Source: Streptomyces atratus
GTDB taxonomy: Bacteria; Actinomycetota; Actinomycetes; Streptomycetales; Streptomycetaceae
NCBI RefSeq assembly: GCF_014648655.1
Contig: NZ_BMRN01000008.1
Location: 248,001 to 312,000 of the forward strand
Direction of reading: 5' to 3'
DNA: 64,000 nucleotides
Numbering within the stretch: the first letter of the stretch is position 1; every line of letters begins with the position of its first letter. A program made the position numbers and the translations under genes. The notes under the pieces are model-generated. The model had not been told where the DNA came from and searched no databases. It saw only the letters and a list, made by a program, of their open reading frames with translations. Positions 48,094 through 57,264 of this stretch are shown here, piece after piece.

Positions 48094-49122
48094 GTGGGGT
48101 CCCACCGCCGTCCCAAGCAGCCGAGCCGCGCCCGTGTGACCGTGCTCACCGCGACCGCCGCCGCAGCCGTCGCCCTGACCTCCCAGGCAGCCCACGCCGA
48201 CCCCAAGCCCTCCAAGAGCGAGGTCAAGGCGAAGGTCGAGAAGCTCAACCACGAGGCCGGCGCGGCCAATGAGCAGTACTACGGCGCCAAGGAGAAGCAG
48301 CAGAAGCTGGAGAAGGAAGTCGGCGCGCTGCAGGACAAGGTGGCCCGCGGCCAGCAGGAGATCAACAACCTGCGCAACGGCCTCGGTTCGCTCGCCGCCG
48401 CCCAGTACCGCTCCGGTGGTATCGACCCGTCGGTGCAGCTCTTCCTCTCGTCCAACCCGGACACCTTCCTCGACGAGGCCTCGGCCCTCGACCAGTTGAC
48501 GGCCAAGCAGACCGAGACCCTGGGGAAGATCCAGGAGAAGCAGCGGGTCCTCGCGCAGGAGCGCAAGGAGGCCCAGGACAAGCTCGGTGACCTCGACGAC
48601 GTGCGCAAGACGCTCGGCGCGAAGAAGAAGAAGCTCCAGGACAAGCTGGCCGAGGCGCAGCGCCTGCTCAACACGATGACCGAAGCCGAGCGCACGAAGA
48701 TGCGCAAGGACGAACAGCGTGCCAGCCGCGCCGCCAGCGACCGGGTCGAGCTGGGCAACGAGGTCCCCGCCTCCGCCTGGGGTGCCGCCGCCCTGAACGC
48801 CGCCTCCACCCAGGTGGGCAAGCCGTACGGCCGCGGCGGTACCGGCCCCGGATCCTTCGACTGCTCCGGGCTGACCCAGTGGGCCTACGCCCAGGCCAAC
48901 GTCAGCATCTCCCGGGTCACGTACACCCAGGTCAACGACGGCGTCCATATCGGGCGCAGCGCACTGAAGCCGGGTGACCTGGTCTTCTTCAACAACACCG
49001 AGCACGTGGGCCTCTACGCGGGCAACAACACCGTCCTGCACGCCCCGTACCCGGGCACGTTCGTCCGCTACGAGTCGATGAACACCATCGGCAGCTTCCA
49101 GTTCGGCGTACGCGTCGGCTGA
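48094..49122 (+). CDS. Secreted NlpC/P60 (C40) peptidoglycan hydrolase with coiled-coil domain
   Basis: Extracellular endopeptidase of 342 residues that cuts stem peptides in peptidoglycan. The signal peptide (VTVLTATAAAAVALTSQAAHA) is followed by a long coiled coil (about 40-210) like RipA/PcsB, and a C-terminal C40 domain with Cys in SFDCSGLTQWAYAQ, His in HVGLYAG and a third His in LHAPYPG. I start at GTG 48094 (VGSHRRPKQPSRARVT), with AAGGAG at about 9 nt; the longer open frame reads into the riboswitch. The coiled coil may control access, as in known two-domain hydrolases. Confidence 0.93.
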   Translation: MGSHRRPKQPSRARVTVLTATAAAAVALTSQAAHADPKPSKSEVKAKVEKLNHEAGAANEQYYGAKEKQQKLEKEVGALQDKVARGQQEINNLRNGLGSLAAAQYRSGGIDPSVQLFLSSNPDTFLDEASALDQLTAKQTETLGKIQEKQRVLAQERKEAQDKLGDLDDVRKTLGAKKKKLQDKLAEAQRLLNTMTEAERTKMRKDEQRASRAASDRVELGNEVPASAWGAAALNAASTQVGKPYGRGGTGPGSFDCSGLTQWAYAQANVSISRVTYTQVNDGVHIGRSALKPGDLVFFNNTEHVGLYAGNNTVLHAPYPGTFVRYESMNTIGSFQFGVRVG

Positions 49123-49164
49123 CGACGCCCGAACGGGCGAATTCCCGCGCCCGCGCAGACAGTC

Positions 49165-49199
49165 CGCCCCGCCGGAGACCACAGGTCACCGGCGGGGCG
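49165..49199 (+). terminator. Terminator between the two NlpC/P60 genes
   Basis: Perfect 11-bp stem (cgccccgccgg / ccggcggggcg) with a 13-nt loop, 42 nt after the first hydrolase. The second hydrolase must therefore have its own promoter, although none is obvious in 49200-49360. Confidence 0.7.
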
Positions 49200-49360
49200 T
49201 CGCCGTTTCCGCCCCCCTTCCGTCCGGCGCGGCCGTTGGTCGCTCCGTAACCGTCCGACTACTGTCTGCCTGCCGTGCAGCTTCCGGTCGTCGGTCCGCC
49301 CGCCCCGGGCGGCAGGGGCTGCGCGCGTCTGCGTACACAGCGGAAGGAGTGCGGCGTCCT

Positions 49361-50392
49361 GTGGTGTCCCATCGCCGTTCCACACAGCCCGGCCTCAACC
49401 GGGGCGCCCGGGTCACTGTTCTGTCGGCCGCGGCGGCGACCGCGGCCGCCACCCTCGGGGCGGCCACCGCGAACGCCGACCCGCAGGACGCGCCCCGGAC
49501 CGCCAGGGCCCGGGTCGACCGGCTGTACAGCGAGGCGGAGCGGGCCACCGAGCAGTACAACAAGGCCGGTGAGAACGCCGACCGGCTGCGCGGCGAGCTG
49601 AAGCGGACCCAGGACAGGGCGGCCCGCGACCAGGAACACCTCAACCGGATGCGTACGGCGCTCGGTTCGGCGGTGAGCGCACAGTATCGCTCGGGCGGAC
49701 TCGATCCCTCGCTTGCTTTGCTGCTCTCCTCCGATCCGGACACCTACCTCGACCGGGCGGCCACCCTGGACCGCCTGACCGAGCATCGGGCCACCGAGCT
49801 GCGGCAGCTCCAGCAGGCTCAGCGCTCTCTCGCACAGACCCGTGCGGAGGCCGCCCGGGCGCTGGCCGATCTGGAGCGCAACAGGGCGGCCGTCACCCGC
49901 CACAAACGGACCGTCGAGCGCAAGCTCGCCCGGGCCAAGCAGTTGCTGGACGCGCTGCCCGGCGCCGACCGGGCGGACTTCGAGCGGTCCTCGCGCTCCG
50001 GCCGCTACGACGCGTTCCCGGCCATGGCCGATCTGCCGGCCGGCTCCGCACGGGCCACCGCAGCCGTGCTGGCGGTCCGGCAGGCGCTGGGCCGCCCGTA
50101 CATCTGGGGGGCCAACGGACCCGGCGGATTCGACTGTTCCGGGCTGATGCAGTGGGCGTACGCCCAGGCCGGGGTCAGCCTGCCGCGCACCTCGCAGGCC
50201 CAGCGGTACGCGGGACGCATGGTGCCGCTCTCCGAGGCCCGCCCCGGCGACCTGGTCGCCTACCGCGCGGACGCCAGCCACATCGGCATGTATGTCGGCA
50301 ACGGCCAGGTGATCCACGCTCCGTACCCGGGCGCCCCGGTGCGCTACGACCCCGTCGGCATGATGCCCGTCTCCTCGGTCACCCGCATCTGA
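49361..50392 (+). CDS. Second NlpC/P60 (C40) hydrolase, paralogue of the first
   Basis: Secreted protein of 343 residues with the same architecture as its upstream neighbour: signal peptide (ARVTVLSAAAATAAATLGAA), coiled coil (about 48-205) and C40 domain with FDCSGLMQWAYAQAGVS, HIGMYVG and IHAPYPGAPVR. The paired structure, start context and direction indicate tandem duplication followed by divergence (more Arg in the coiled coil here). GTG 49361 (VVSHRRSTQ) aligns with the paralogue's start; AAGGAG is 11 nt away, and a GTG 12 nt upstream is in frame. There is no ydaO element ahead of it. Confidence 0.9.
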   Translation: MVSHRRSTQPGLNRGARVTVLSAAAATAAATLGAATANADPQDAPRTARARVDRLYSEAERATEQYNKAGENADRLRGELKRTQDRAARDQEHLNRMRTALGSAVSAQYRSGGLDPSLALLLSSDPDTYLDRAATLDRLTEHRATELRQLQQAQRSLAQTRAEAARALADLERNRAAVTRHKRTVERKLARAKQLLDALPGADRADFERSSRSGRYDAFPAMADLPAGSARATAAVLAVRQALGRPYIWGANGPGGFDCSGLMQWAYAQAGVSLPRTSQAQRYAGRMVPLSEARPGDLVAYRADASHIGMYVGNGQVIHAPYPGAPVRYDPVGMMPVSSVTRI

Positions 50393-50409
50393 CCCGTACC
50401 CTCGACCGG

Positions 50410-51666
50410 GTGGCTGACAGGCGGCGTACCGCACGGCGGGGACGTAACGGAGGACGGCGCACGGCGGGAGCGCTGCTCGCCGGGCTGCTGTTCGCCTCCG
50501 CCTGCGCGGCACCCGACGACGGCGCCGCCCCGGACTCCACCGCCCGAGGTATCCGCGCCACCCTGGACCGCCGCGCGGCCGCCGTGCTGGAACACGACGC
50601 GGACGCCTTTCTGGCCGCCATAGACCCGCGGGCCACCGGGTTGCGCACGGCCCAGCGCAGGGAACTGGACAACCTCGCGGACGTACCGCTGAGCTCATGG
50701 ACGTACCGGCTGACGGACGTGACCGGACAGGGCACCGACCGGGCGACCGCGGACATACAGCTGCGCTACCGGATCAAGGGCTACGACGCCGCCCCGGTCA
50801 CCGCGGACCGGGTGCTCGATCTGAGACGGGACAGCGCGGACGACCGTTGGTACATCGTCGGCGACCGGGCGGGCAAGGACGGCGGCCGGCAGCTCTGGCA
50901 GCAGGGCGATGTCCAGGTGGTGGGCGGAAAGCACAGCCTCGTCCTCGGGGTCGGTCGCACCGAGCAGGAGCTGCACCGGATCGCCCGGGCGGCGGACCGC
51001 GCGGTGCCCGCCGTCTCGGACACCTGGCCGGAACGCTGGGCAGGCCGCGTGGTGGTGCTCGTACCGCACACCGTCCAGGACATGGCGGATCTGCTGGGGT
51101 CACCGGCGGCGAACTACCGGGGCATCGCGGCCGTCACCACCGGGCAGACCGGCGGTGAGGACCGGGCGCCCGCGGACCGGGTGATCGTCAACCCCCAGGC
51201 GTACGGCATGCTCGGCACCTTCGGGCAGCGGATCGTCCTCACCCACGAGATCACCCATGTCGCCACCCGCGCCCGCACCTCCGCCGCCACCCCGACCTGG
51301 CTCTCCGAAGGCTTCGCCGACTGGGCGGCCTACCGCGCCGAGGACCGTACCGCTGCACAGACCGCGCCCGAACTGGCCGGCGCCGTCCTGCGCGGCGATC
51401 TGCCCGCCGAGCTCCCCACGGACGAGGACTTCGGCTTCGCGGGAGACGCCGCGCGCCTGGCGAGGGCGTACGAGGGCGCCTGGATGGCCTGCGAGCTGAT
51501 CGCCGACCACTGGGGCGAGGAGAAGCTGTTCGCCTTCTACCGGGCCGTCGGAGGGCACTCAGGGCGGGACGGGGCGGTGGAGCAGGCCATGCAGGAGGTG
51601 CTCTCCACGACCCCGCAGGACTTCACCGCACGCTGGCGGGAGTATCTGCGCTCCCGGCTCGGCTGA
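50410..51666 (+). CDS. Secreted HExxH metallopeptidase-like lipoprotein
   Basis: Protein of 418 residues. The signal peptide has a lipobox-like LLFASAC, so a lipid-anchored extracytoplasmic protein is likely. The middle is an ordinary alpha/beta region (HDADAFLAAIDPRA); the C-terminal half holds a gluzincin zinc site: HEITH in VLTHEITHVATRA, and a downstream Glu in WLSEGFADWAAYRAED. This is a peptidase MA-like arrangement. GTG 50410 is 17 nt after the second NlpC/P60 stop, so the two may be co-expressed. The target, maybe cell-wall proteins, is unknown. Confidence 0.82.
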   Translation: MADRRRTARRGRNGGRRTAGALLAGLLFASACAAPDDGAAPDSTARGIRATLDRRAAAVLEHDADAFLAAIDPRATGLRTAQRRELDNLADVPLSSWTYRLTDVTGQGTDRATADIQLRYRIKGYDAAPVTADRVLDLRRDSADDRWYIVGDRAGKDGGRQLWQQGDVQVVGGKHSLVLGVGRTEQELHRIARAADRAVPAVSDTWPERWAGRVVVLVPHTVQDMADLLGSPAANYRGIAAVTTGQTGGEDRAPADRVIVNPQAYGMLGTFGQRIVLTHEITHVATRARTSAATPTWLSEGFADWAAYRAEDRTAAQTAPELAGAVLRGDLPAELPTDEDFGFAGDAARLARAYEGAWMACELIADHWGEEKLFAFYRAVGGHSGRDGAVEQAMQEVLSTTPQDFTARWREYLRSRLG

Positions 51667-51677
51667 GCGAGACGCGC

Positions 51678-52928
51678 TCAGGAGCCGACCGGCTCGGCCT
51701 CCCGGCCGACGCCGGACCGGGCGGTCGGCGGCCGCCCGCCCTCGCGCGGCCCCCCGGACACCGTCTGCCGCCACAGCCGCCGGCCGGCGATCAGCGTCGC
51801 CGCGACCAGCAGGCCGTTGCGCAGGAACATCAGCGTCACGCCTGTCGCGTCGCTGGTCACCACATGGACGAACCCGAGCGGGAACTCCAGCTGAGTCACG
51901 CCCGTGGCGAGCAGCACCAGAACGGCCGGCAGCCCCATCCGGCTGTCGCGGAAGACCAGGCAGACCGCCGCCAGGCCGACCAGCCACAGCATGTACTGGG
52001 GGCTGATCACCCGGCTCGTCGTCGTGAACAGCAGCACCGCCGTGAACGCCGCGTCGGCCGGGGTGTTCACCCGGAAGTCACAGGCCCGCAGCCGCCACAC
52101 CAGCAGCCAGCCGAAGGCCACGACGGACAGGCCGAGCGCGAGCGTGCTCACCAGCGGCACATGCGGACCCAGGAACTCCATCGAGCCGTAGTGCAGCTCC
52201 ACCCGGCCCTGCCAGCCGAACTGCCGCCACACATGGAAGACCAGCGCCCCCAGCGACTCGACCTCGGTGCCCCGGTCGCGCTGGAAGCCGAGAAAGGCCA
52301 GCGCACCGGGCATCGCCACGGTGCAGACCACCAGCAGCCCGGCCGCCGCCACCGCCGCGGCCGACCACGCCCGGCGCGTCTGCGGCCCACGCGCCGTACC
52401 GGCCAGGATCAGCGCCGGCCACACCTTCAGCAGCGCACCCACGGCGGCCAGTACCCCCAGCACCCGCGGATGCCGAATCCCCGCAAGCAGCGCCGCCACC
52501 GCCACCGCCGCCACCATCACGTCGTAGCGGGCGTACGCGGTCGTACCGAGCAGCGGCACCCCAGCCACCCACACCCAGGCGCCCGCCGTCCACCGGCCGG
52601 TCCGGTGGCCCGCGTACAGCAGCAGCCCCAGCACCAGTGCGTCGCACAGGAACGCGAGGACGAAGAAGGCCGAGGCGTAGTCCAGGAACGGCAGCAGGGC
52701 GGGGGAGAGGATGGCGAGCGCGGCGAGGGGCGGGTACTGCCAGGTGACGTCGGACTGCGGGTACGTACCGGTCTTCAGGACCTCGGACCAGCCGTGGTAG
52801 ATCACCGAGACATCACTGGTCACGTCCGGTCCGGGCAGCGTGATCACCTTCGTGACGCAGAGCAGCAGCGCGACCCTGGTGAGGACCCACACCGCTGCAG
52901 CGAGCCGCGCGCCGGTCGATCCCGTCAT
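51678..52928 (-). CDS. GT87 (DUF2029) membrane glycosyltransferase
   Basis: Polyprenyl-phosphate-dependent glycosyltransferase of 416 residues with about ten to eleven membrane helices, belonging to the GT-C superfamily with mannosyl- or arabinosyl-type relatives. After the first helix comes a short extracytoplasmic loop with DVTSDVSVIYHGW and DVTWQYPPLAA, the acidic and aromatic residues expected of this family. The N-terminal ATG 52928 (MTGSTGARLAAAV) has GAGG at 5 nt; an upstream ATG at 52982 remains possible. It is divergent from the PimB-like gene, suggesting both act in phosphatidylinositol mannoside or lipoglycan assembly. Confidence 0.82.
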   Translation of the reverse strand: MTGSTGARLAAAVWVLTRVALLLCVTKVITLPGPDVTSDVSVIYHGWSEVLKTGTYPQSDVTWQYPPLAALAILSPALLPFLDYASAFFVLAFLCDALVLGLLLYAGHRTGRWTAGAWVWVAGVPLLGTTAYARYDVMVAAVAVAALLAGIRHPRVLGVLAAVGALLKVWPALILAGTARGPQTRRAWSAAAVAAAGLLVVCTVAMPGALAFLGFQRDRGTEVESLGALVFHVWRQFGWQGRVELHYGSMEFLGPHVPLVSTLALGLSVVAFGWLLVWRLRACDFRVNTPADAAFTAVLLFTTTSRVISPQYMLWLVGLAAVCLVFRDSRMGLPAVLVLLATGVTQLEFPLGFVHVVTSDATGVTLMFLRNGLLVAATLIAGRRLWRQTVSGGPREGGRPPTARSGVGREAEPVGS

Positions 52929-53038
52929 GGACGCCTCATCCGTTTCGTCGGTGGGTACTCGGTGGGTACGACGAGCCATGATGCCCGCCCGGCCTGTGCG
53001 AGAGCCATCGGCCCGGCCGCCCGGTACTGTCGGCCGGG

Positions 53039-54181
53039 ATGGACAAGACCCTGATCGTGACCAACGACTTCCCGCCCCGCCCCGGCGGCATCCAGGCATT
53101 CCTGCACAACATGGCACTGCGCCTGGACCCCGGACAGATCGTCGTATACGCCTCCACCTGGAAGCGCAGCCCCGAAGGCATCGCGGCCACCGCCGCCTTC
53201 GACGCCGAGCAGCCGTTCACCGTCGTCCGGGACCGTACGACGATGCTGCTGCCGACCCCGCGGGTCACCCGGCGCGCGGTGCAGCTGCTGCGCGTACACG
53301 GCTGCACATCCGTCTGGTTCGGCGCCGCGGCCCCGCTCGGGCTGATGGCTCCGGCGCTGCGCAGGGCCGGTGCCCGCCGTCTGGTCGCCACCACGCACGG
53401 GCACGAGGCGGGCTGGGCCCAGCTGCCCGCGGCCCGGCAGCTGCTGGGAAGGATCGGGGAAAGCACGGACGCGATCACCTACCTGGGGGAGTACACCCGC
53501 TCCCGGATCGCCACCGCACTCAGCCCCGAGGCGGCGGACCGCATGGTCCAACTGCCGCCCGGCGTCGACGAGAAGACCTTCCACCCGGACTCCGGCGGGG
53601 ACCTGATCAGGGCCCGGCTCGGGCTCTCGGACCGGCCCGTCGTCGTCTGTGTGTCACGGCTCGTGCCGCGCAAGGGCCAGGACACTCTGATTCTCGCGAT
53701 GCCCGCGATCCTGGCGCAGGTGCCGGACGCGGTGCTGTTGATCGTCGGTGGCGGACCGTACGCCAAGGAGCTGAAGCGGCTGGCCGAGGAGACGGGGGTC
53801 GGTGACTCGGTGCGCTTCACCGGGCCGGTGCCGTGGGACGAACTGCCTGCCCACTGCGGCGCGGGCGACGTCTTCGCCATGCCGTGCCGGACCCGTCGCG
53901 GCGGCCTCGACGTGGAGGGCCTCGGCATCGTCTTCCTGGAGGCGTCCGCGACCGGACTGCCGGTGGTGGCGGGCGACTCGGGCGGCGCGCCGGACGCCGT
54001 GCTCGACGGCGAGACCGGGTGGGTGGTGCGCGGCGGCTCCGTGGAGGAGTCGGCCGACCGGATCGTCACCCTGCTCCGTGACCCGGAGCTGCGGCAGCGG
54101 ATGGGGGAGCGGGGGCGGGCCTGGGTCGAGGAGAAGTGGCGCTGGGACCTGCTGGCCGACAGGCTCCGTGCGCTGCTCTGA
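53039..54181 (+). CDS. pimB: PimB-like GT4 mannosyltransferase
   Basis: Soluble or peripheral GT-B glycosyltransferase of 380 residues. The N-terminal start IVTNDFPPRPGGIQAFLHNM binds the lipid-linked acceptor side; the C-terminal GDP-mannose half shows CVSRLVPRKGQD (Arg/Lys contacting phosphates) and the E-x7-E pair in EGLGIVFLEASATGLPVVAG. This matches actinobacterial PimB, the second mannosyl step of phosphatidylinositol mannoside synthesis. I assign the symbol with moderate confidence because GT4 enzymes are similar. ATG 53039 lacks a strong ribosome binding site. Confidence 0.82.
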   Translation: MDKTLIVTNDFPPRPGGIQAFLHNMALRLDPGQIVVYASTWKRSPEGIAATAAFDAEQPFTVVRDRTTMLLPTPRVTRRAVQLLRVHGCTSVWFGAAAPLGLMAPALRRAGARRLVATTHGHEAGWAQLPAARQLLGRIGESTDAITYLGEYTRSRIATALSPEAADRMVQLPPGVDEKTFHPDSGGDLIRARLGLSDRPVVVCVSRLVPRKGQDTLILAMPAILAQVPDAVLLIVGGGPYAKELKRLAEETGVGDSVRFTGPVPWDELPAHCGAGDVFAMPCRTRRGGLDVEGLGIVFLEASATGLPVVAGDSGGAPDAVLDGETGWVVRGGSVEESADRIVTLLRDPELRQRMGERGRAWVEEKWRWDLLADRLRALL

Positions 54182-54226
54182 CGGCACGTGACGCGGTACG
54201 CCGAGGAGGCCCGCGCGAGTACGTGA

Positions 54227-54259
54227 GAGGGGGCCCGCACACGCCGTGCGGGCCCCCTC
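54227..54259. terminator. Bidirectional terminator between pimB-like gene and acyl-CoA synthetase
   Basis: Perfect 14-bp stem (gagggggcccgcac / gtgcgggccccctc) with a 5-nt loop, between convergent stops. Confidence 0.85.
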
Positions 54260-54273
54260 CCACGTGCTTCGGG

Positions 54274-56070
54274 TCAGCTCCGGTAGATCGACTCGACCTC
54301 GTCCGCGAAGTCCTTCGCCACCACATTCCGCTTCAGCTTCAGCGACGGTGTGATGTGACCCGCCTCCTCGGTGAACTGGGACGCCAGGATGCGGAACTTG
54401 CGTACCGACTCCGCCTTGGACACCGCGGCGTTCCCGTCGTCCACCGCCCGCTGCACCTCGGCCAGCAGCTCCGGGTCCTCACGCAGCGACACGGCCGTCG
54501 AGCCGGCCGGCTTGCCGTGCTCCTCGGCCCAGCGGCCCAGGAACTCCTCGTCCAGGGTGATCAGCGCGCCCACGAACGGCCGCCCGTCGCCGACCACCAT
54601 GCACTCGGCGACCAGCGCGTGCCCGCGGATGCGGTCCTCGATCACTGCGGGAGCGACGTTCTTGCCGCCCGCCGTGACGATGATCTCCTTCTTGCGTCCG
54701 GTGATCGCGAGATAGCCGTCCTCGTCGAGCGTGCCGATGTCGCCCGTGTGGAACCAGCCGTCGGCCAGCGCCTCGGCCGACGCCACCTCGTTGTTCCAGT
54801 AGCCGGTGAACAGGTGCTCGCCGTGCAGCAGCACCTCGCCGTCGTCGGCGATCCGGACGACCGAGCCGGGCAGCGGCTGGCCGACCGTACCGATCTTCTG
54901 CCGGTCCCACGGATTGAACACGGTGGCCGCGCACGTCTCGGTGAGGCCGTAGCCCTCAAGCACCGTGAAGCCGATACCGCGGTAGAAGTGGCCGAGCCGC
55001 TCGCCCAGCGGTGCGCCGCCGGAGATCGCGTACTCGCCGCGTCCGCCGAGGACGGCCCGCAGCTTGCTGTAGACCAGCCGGTCGAAGATCTTGTGCTTGA
55101 ACTTCAGGCCCATGGACGGGCCCTGAGGGGTGCCCAGAGCGCGGCTGTACGCGATCGCCGTGTTCGCGGCCTTGTCGAAGATCCTGCCCTTGCCGTCGGC
55201 CTGTGCCTTGGCGCGCGCCGAGTTGTAGACCTTCTCGAAGACCCGCGGCACACCGAGGATCAACGTCGGCCGGAAGGAGGCCAGTTCATCGGTGAGGTTC
55301 TTGATGTCCGGTACGCAGCCGAGCTTGATCGGGGCCATCACCGAGGCCACCTCGACCAGTCGTCCGAAGACATGCGCGGCGGGCAGGAAGAGCAGCACCG
55401 AACACTCGCCGGTACGGAAGAGGGGCTTCAGCCGCTCCACCACATTGCCGCACTCCGCGAAGAAGCTGCGGTGCGTGAGCACACAGCCCTTGGGACGGCC
55501 GGTGGTCCCCGAGGTGTAGACGATGGTGGCCGGGTCGTCCGCCTTGGCGCTCGCCATCCGCAGGTCCAGGGTCTCGTCCGAGACGTCCTCGCCGAGCGCC
55601 GACAGCCGGCGGACCGCGTCGTCCTCGAACTGCCAGATGCCCGTCAGGGCGGGCAGATCCGCCTGGACCGAGACCACGGAGGCCTGGTGCGCCTCCGACT
55701 CCACGATGCACAAGGCGGCACCGGAGTCACCGAGGATCCACTGGATCTGCTCGGGCGAGCTGGTCTCGTACACCGGGACGGTGATCGCGCCCGCGCTCCA
55801 GATCGCGAAGTCGAGCAGCACCCACTCGTAGCGGGTACGGGAGAGCAGGGCCACCCGGTCGCCCGCTTCGATCCCCGCGGCGATCAGGCCCTTGGCGACG
55901 GCTCTGACCTCGGCCAGGAACTGTGTGGCGTCGACATCGGTCCACACTCCCGCCACTTTGCGGCTCATCACCGCAACATCGGGATGCTGAGCGGCATTGC
56001 GGCGGATGAGATCCGTCAGGTTGCCGTCCGAGGGGACCTCGTACAGGGCCGGAAGGCTGAACTCGCGCAA
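54274..56070 (-). CDS. Long-chain fatty-acid--CoA ligase (AMP-binding)
   Basis: Adenylate-forming enzyme of 598 residues activating long-chain fatty acids as acyl-CoA. The A3 core motif is YTSGTTGRPKGCVLTH (about 178-193), and GYGLTETCA (A5) plus TGDIGTLDEDGYLAITGRKK (A7/A8) are present. The final Lys is within SLKLKRNVVAKDF. TTG 56070 is the start (MREFSLPALYEVPSDGNLT), 8 nt after AGGAG, and the family begins here. The nearby SRPBCC and ArsA-like genes are in the opposite direction. It probably feeds lipid metabolism. Confidence 0.92.
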   Translation of the reverse strand: MREFSLPALYEVPSDGNLTDLIRRNAAQHPDVAVMSRKVAGVWTDVDATQFLAEVRAVAKGLIAAGIEAGDRVALLSRTRYEWVLLDFAIWSAGAITVPVYETSSPEQIQWILGDSGAALCIVESEAHQASVVSVQADLPALTGIWQFEDDAVRRLSALGEDVSDETLDLRMASAKADDPATIVYTSGTTGRPKGCVLTHRSFFAECGNVVERLKPLFRTGECSVLLFLPAAHVFGRLVEVASVMAPIKLGCVPDIKNLTDELASFRPTLILGVPRVFEKVYNSARAKAQADGKGRIFDKAANTAIAYSRALGTPQGPSMGLKFKHKIFDRLVYSKLRAVLGGRGEYAISGGAPLGERLGHFYRGIGFTVLEGYGLTETCAATVFNPWDRQKIGTVGQPLPGSVVRIADDGEVLLHGEHLFTGYWNNEVASAEALADGWFHTGDIGTLDEDGYLAITGRKKEIIVTAGGKNVAPAVIEDRIRGHALVAECMVVGDGRPFVGALITLDEEFLGRWAEEHGKPAGSTAVSLREDPELLAEVQRAVDDGNAAVSKAESVRKFRILASQFTEEAGHITPSLKLKRNVVAKDFADEVESIYRS

Positions 56071-56273
56071 GACTGCTGCTCCTCATCGGGCTCCGGTGCC
56101 ACGGCTCTGTGTGACGCACCGGCTGCGGTCCAAGAATGGCGGGTGCTCAGTGGGGTGAGCACGACTGGACTGCCCGGACGTTACCCACCAGTACTCGGTT
56201 CCCGATAGAGGGTTCCGGCCAGATGTCTTATGCGTCACACACAACGGTGATCCTTGCGCGCACAGTAGTCCAC

Positions 56274-56286
56274 CGTGGTTACCACG
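56274..56286. promoter_or_regulatory. Short palindrome in the 56071-56350 divergent region
   Basis: cgtggt-t-accacg, 6-bp arms around one base, between the acyl-CoA synthetase and the phosphoesterase. It may be an operator; nothing else clear is seen in this 280-bp gap. Confidence 0.3.
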
Positions 56287-56350
56287 CAGAGGTCGTCGCA
56301 GGTCCGACGGCCTCTACCCAGGTGGACAGCAGAGTTCTAGGGTGATCGTC

Positions 56351-57157
56351 ATGCCAGCCGGACCGAACAGCCGAGAAACCTCGACCGCACGGCGCACGCG
56401 CGTTCACGTGGTCAGTGACGTGCACGGCAGCACCGAGGCCCTGGCCCGCGCCGGGGACGGCGCCGACGCGCTGATCTGCCTGGGTGACCTGGTCCTCTTC
56501 CTCGACTACGCCGACCACTCGCGCGGCATCTTCCCCGATCTGTTCGGCGTGGAGAACGCCGACCGGATCGTCGAACTGCGCACCGCTCGCCGCTACGAGG
56601 AGGCGCGCGAGTTCGGCCGCGGCCTGTGGGCGGGCATGGACCGCAACGCCGCGATCGTCTCGGCGGTGCGCAAGCAGTACGCCGAACTCTTCGCCGCCTT
56701 CCCCACCCCGACGTACGCCACCTACGGCAACGTCGACGTCCCCGACCTGTGGCCCGAGTACGCACGCCCGGGCACCACCGTCCTCGACGGCGACCGCGTC
56801 GAGATCGGCGGCCGCGTATTCGGCTTCGTCGGCGGCGGCCTGAAGACCCCGATGAACACCCCGTACGAGATCGGCGACGAGGAGTACGCGGCCAAGATCG
56901 AGGCCGTCGGCCGGGTCGACGTGCTCTGCACCCACATCCCCCCCGATGTGCCGGAGCTGACGTACGACACGGTGGCGCGCCGCTTCGAACGCGGCAGCCG
57001 GGCCCTGCTCGACGCCATTCGCAGGACCCGCCCCCGGTACGCACTGTTCGGCCATGTCCACCAGCCGCTGGTCCGCCGGATGCGGATCGGCACCACCGAA
57101 TGCGTGAACGTCGGCCACTTCGCTTCCACCGGCAGGCCCTGGGCCCTGGAATGGTGA
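56351..57157 (+). CDS. Calcineurin-like metallophosphoesterase
   Basis: Cytosolic metal-dependent phosphoesterase of 268 residues. The dimetal motif series is complete: VSDVHGS (about 20), ICLGDLVLF, YGNVDVPD (N and acidic residues), CTHIPPD and GHVHQPLVR. These enzymes hydrolyse nucleotides, phosphoproteins or cyclic nucleotides; which applies here is unknown. ATG 56351 is preceded by AGGGTG; the in-frame GTG at 56342 would add three residues. Confidence 0.85.
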   Translation: MPAGPNSRETSTARRTRVHVVSDVHGSTEALARAGDGADALICLGDLVLFLDYADHSRGIFPDLFGVENADRIVELRTARRYEEAREFGRGLWAGMDRNAAIVSAVRKQYAELFAAFPTPTYATYGNVDVPDLWPEYARPGTTVLDGDRVEIGGRVFGFVGGGLKTPMNTPYEIGDEEYAAKIEAVGRVDVLCTHIPPDVPELTYDTVARRFERGSRALLDAIRRTRPRYALFGHVHQPLVRRMRIGTTECVNVGHFASTGRPWALEW

Positions 57158-57264
57158 CCGCACCGGCGCCGGACCCTGGAACGAGGCGCCGCGCACACGC
57201 GATAGCCTTCTGACGGCAGGCCTCTGCCGACGCACCGGTACACCGCACTGGAGGAGCCACGGCG

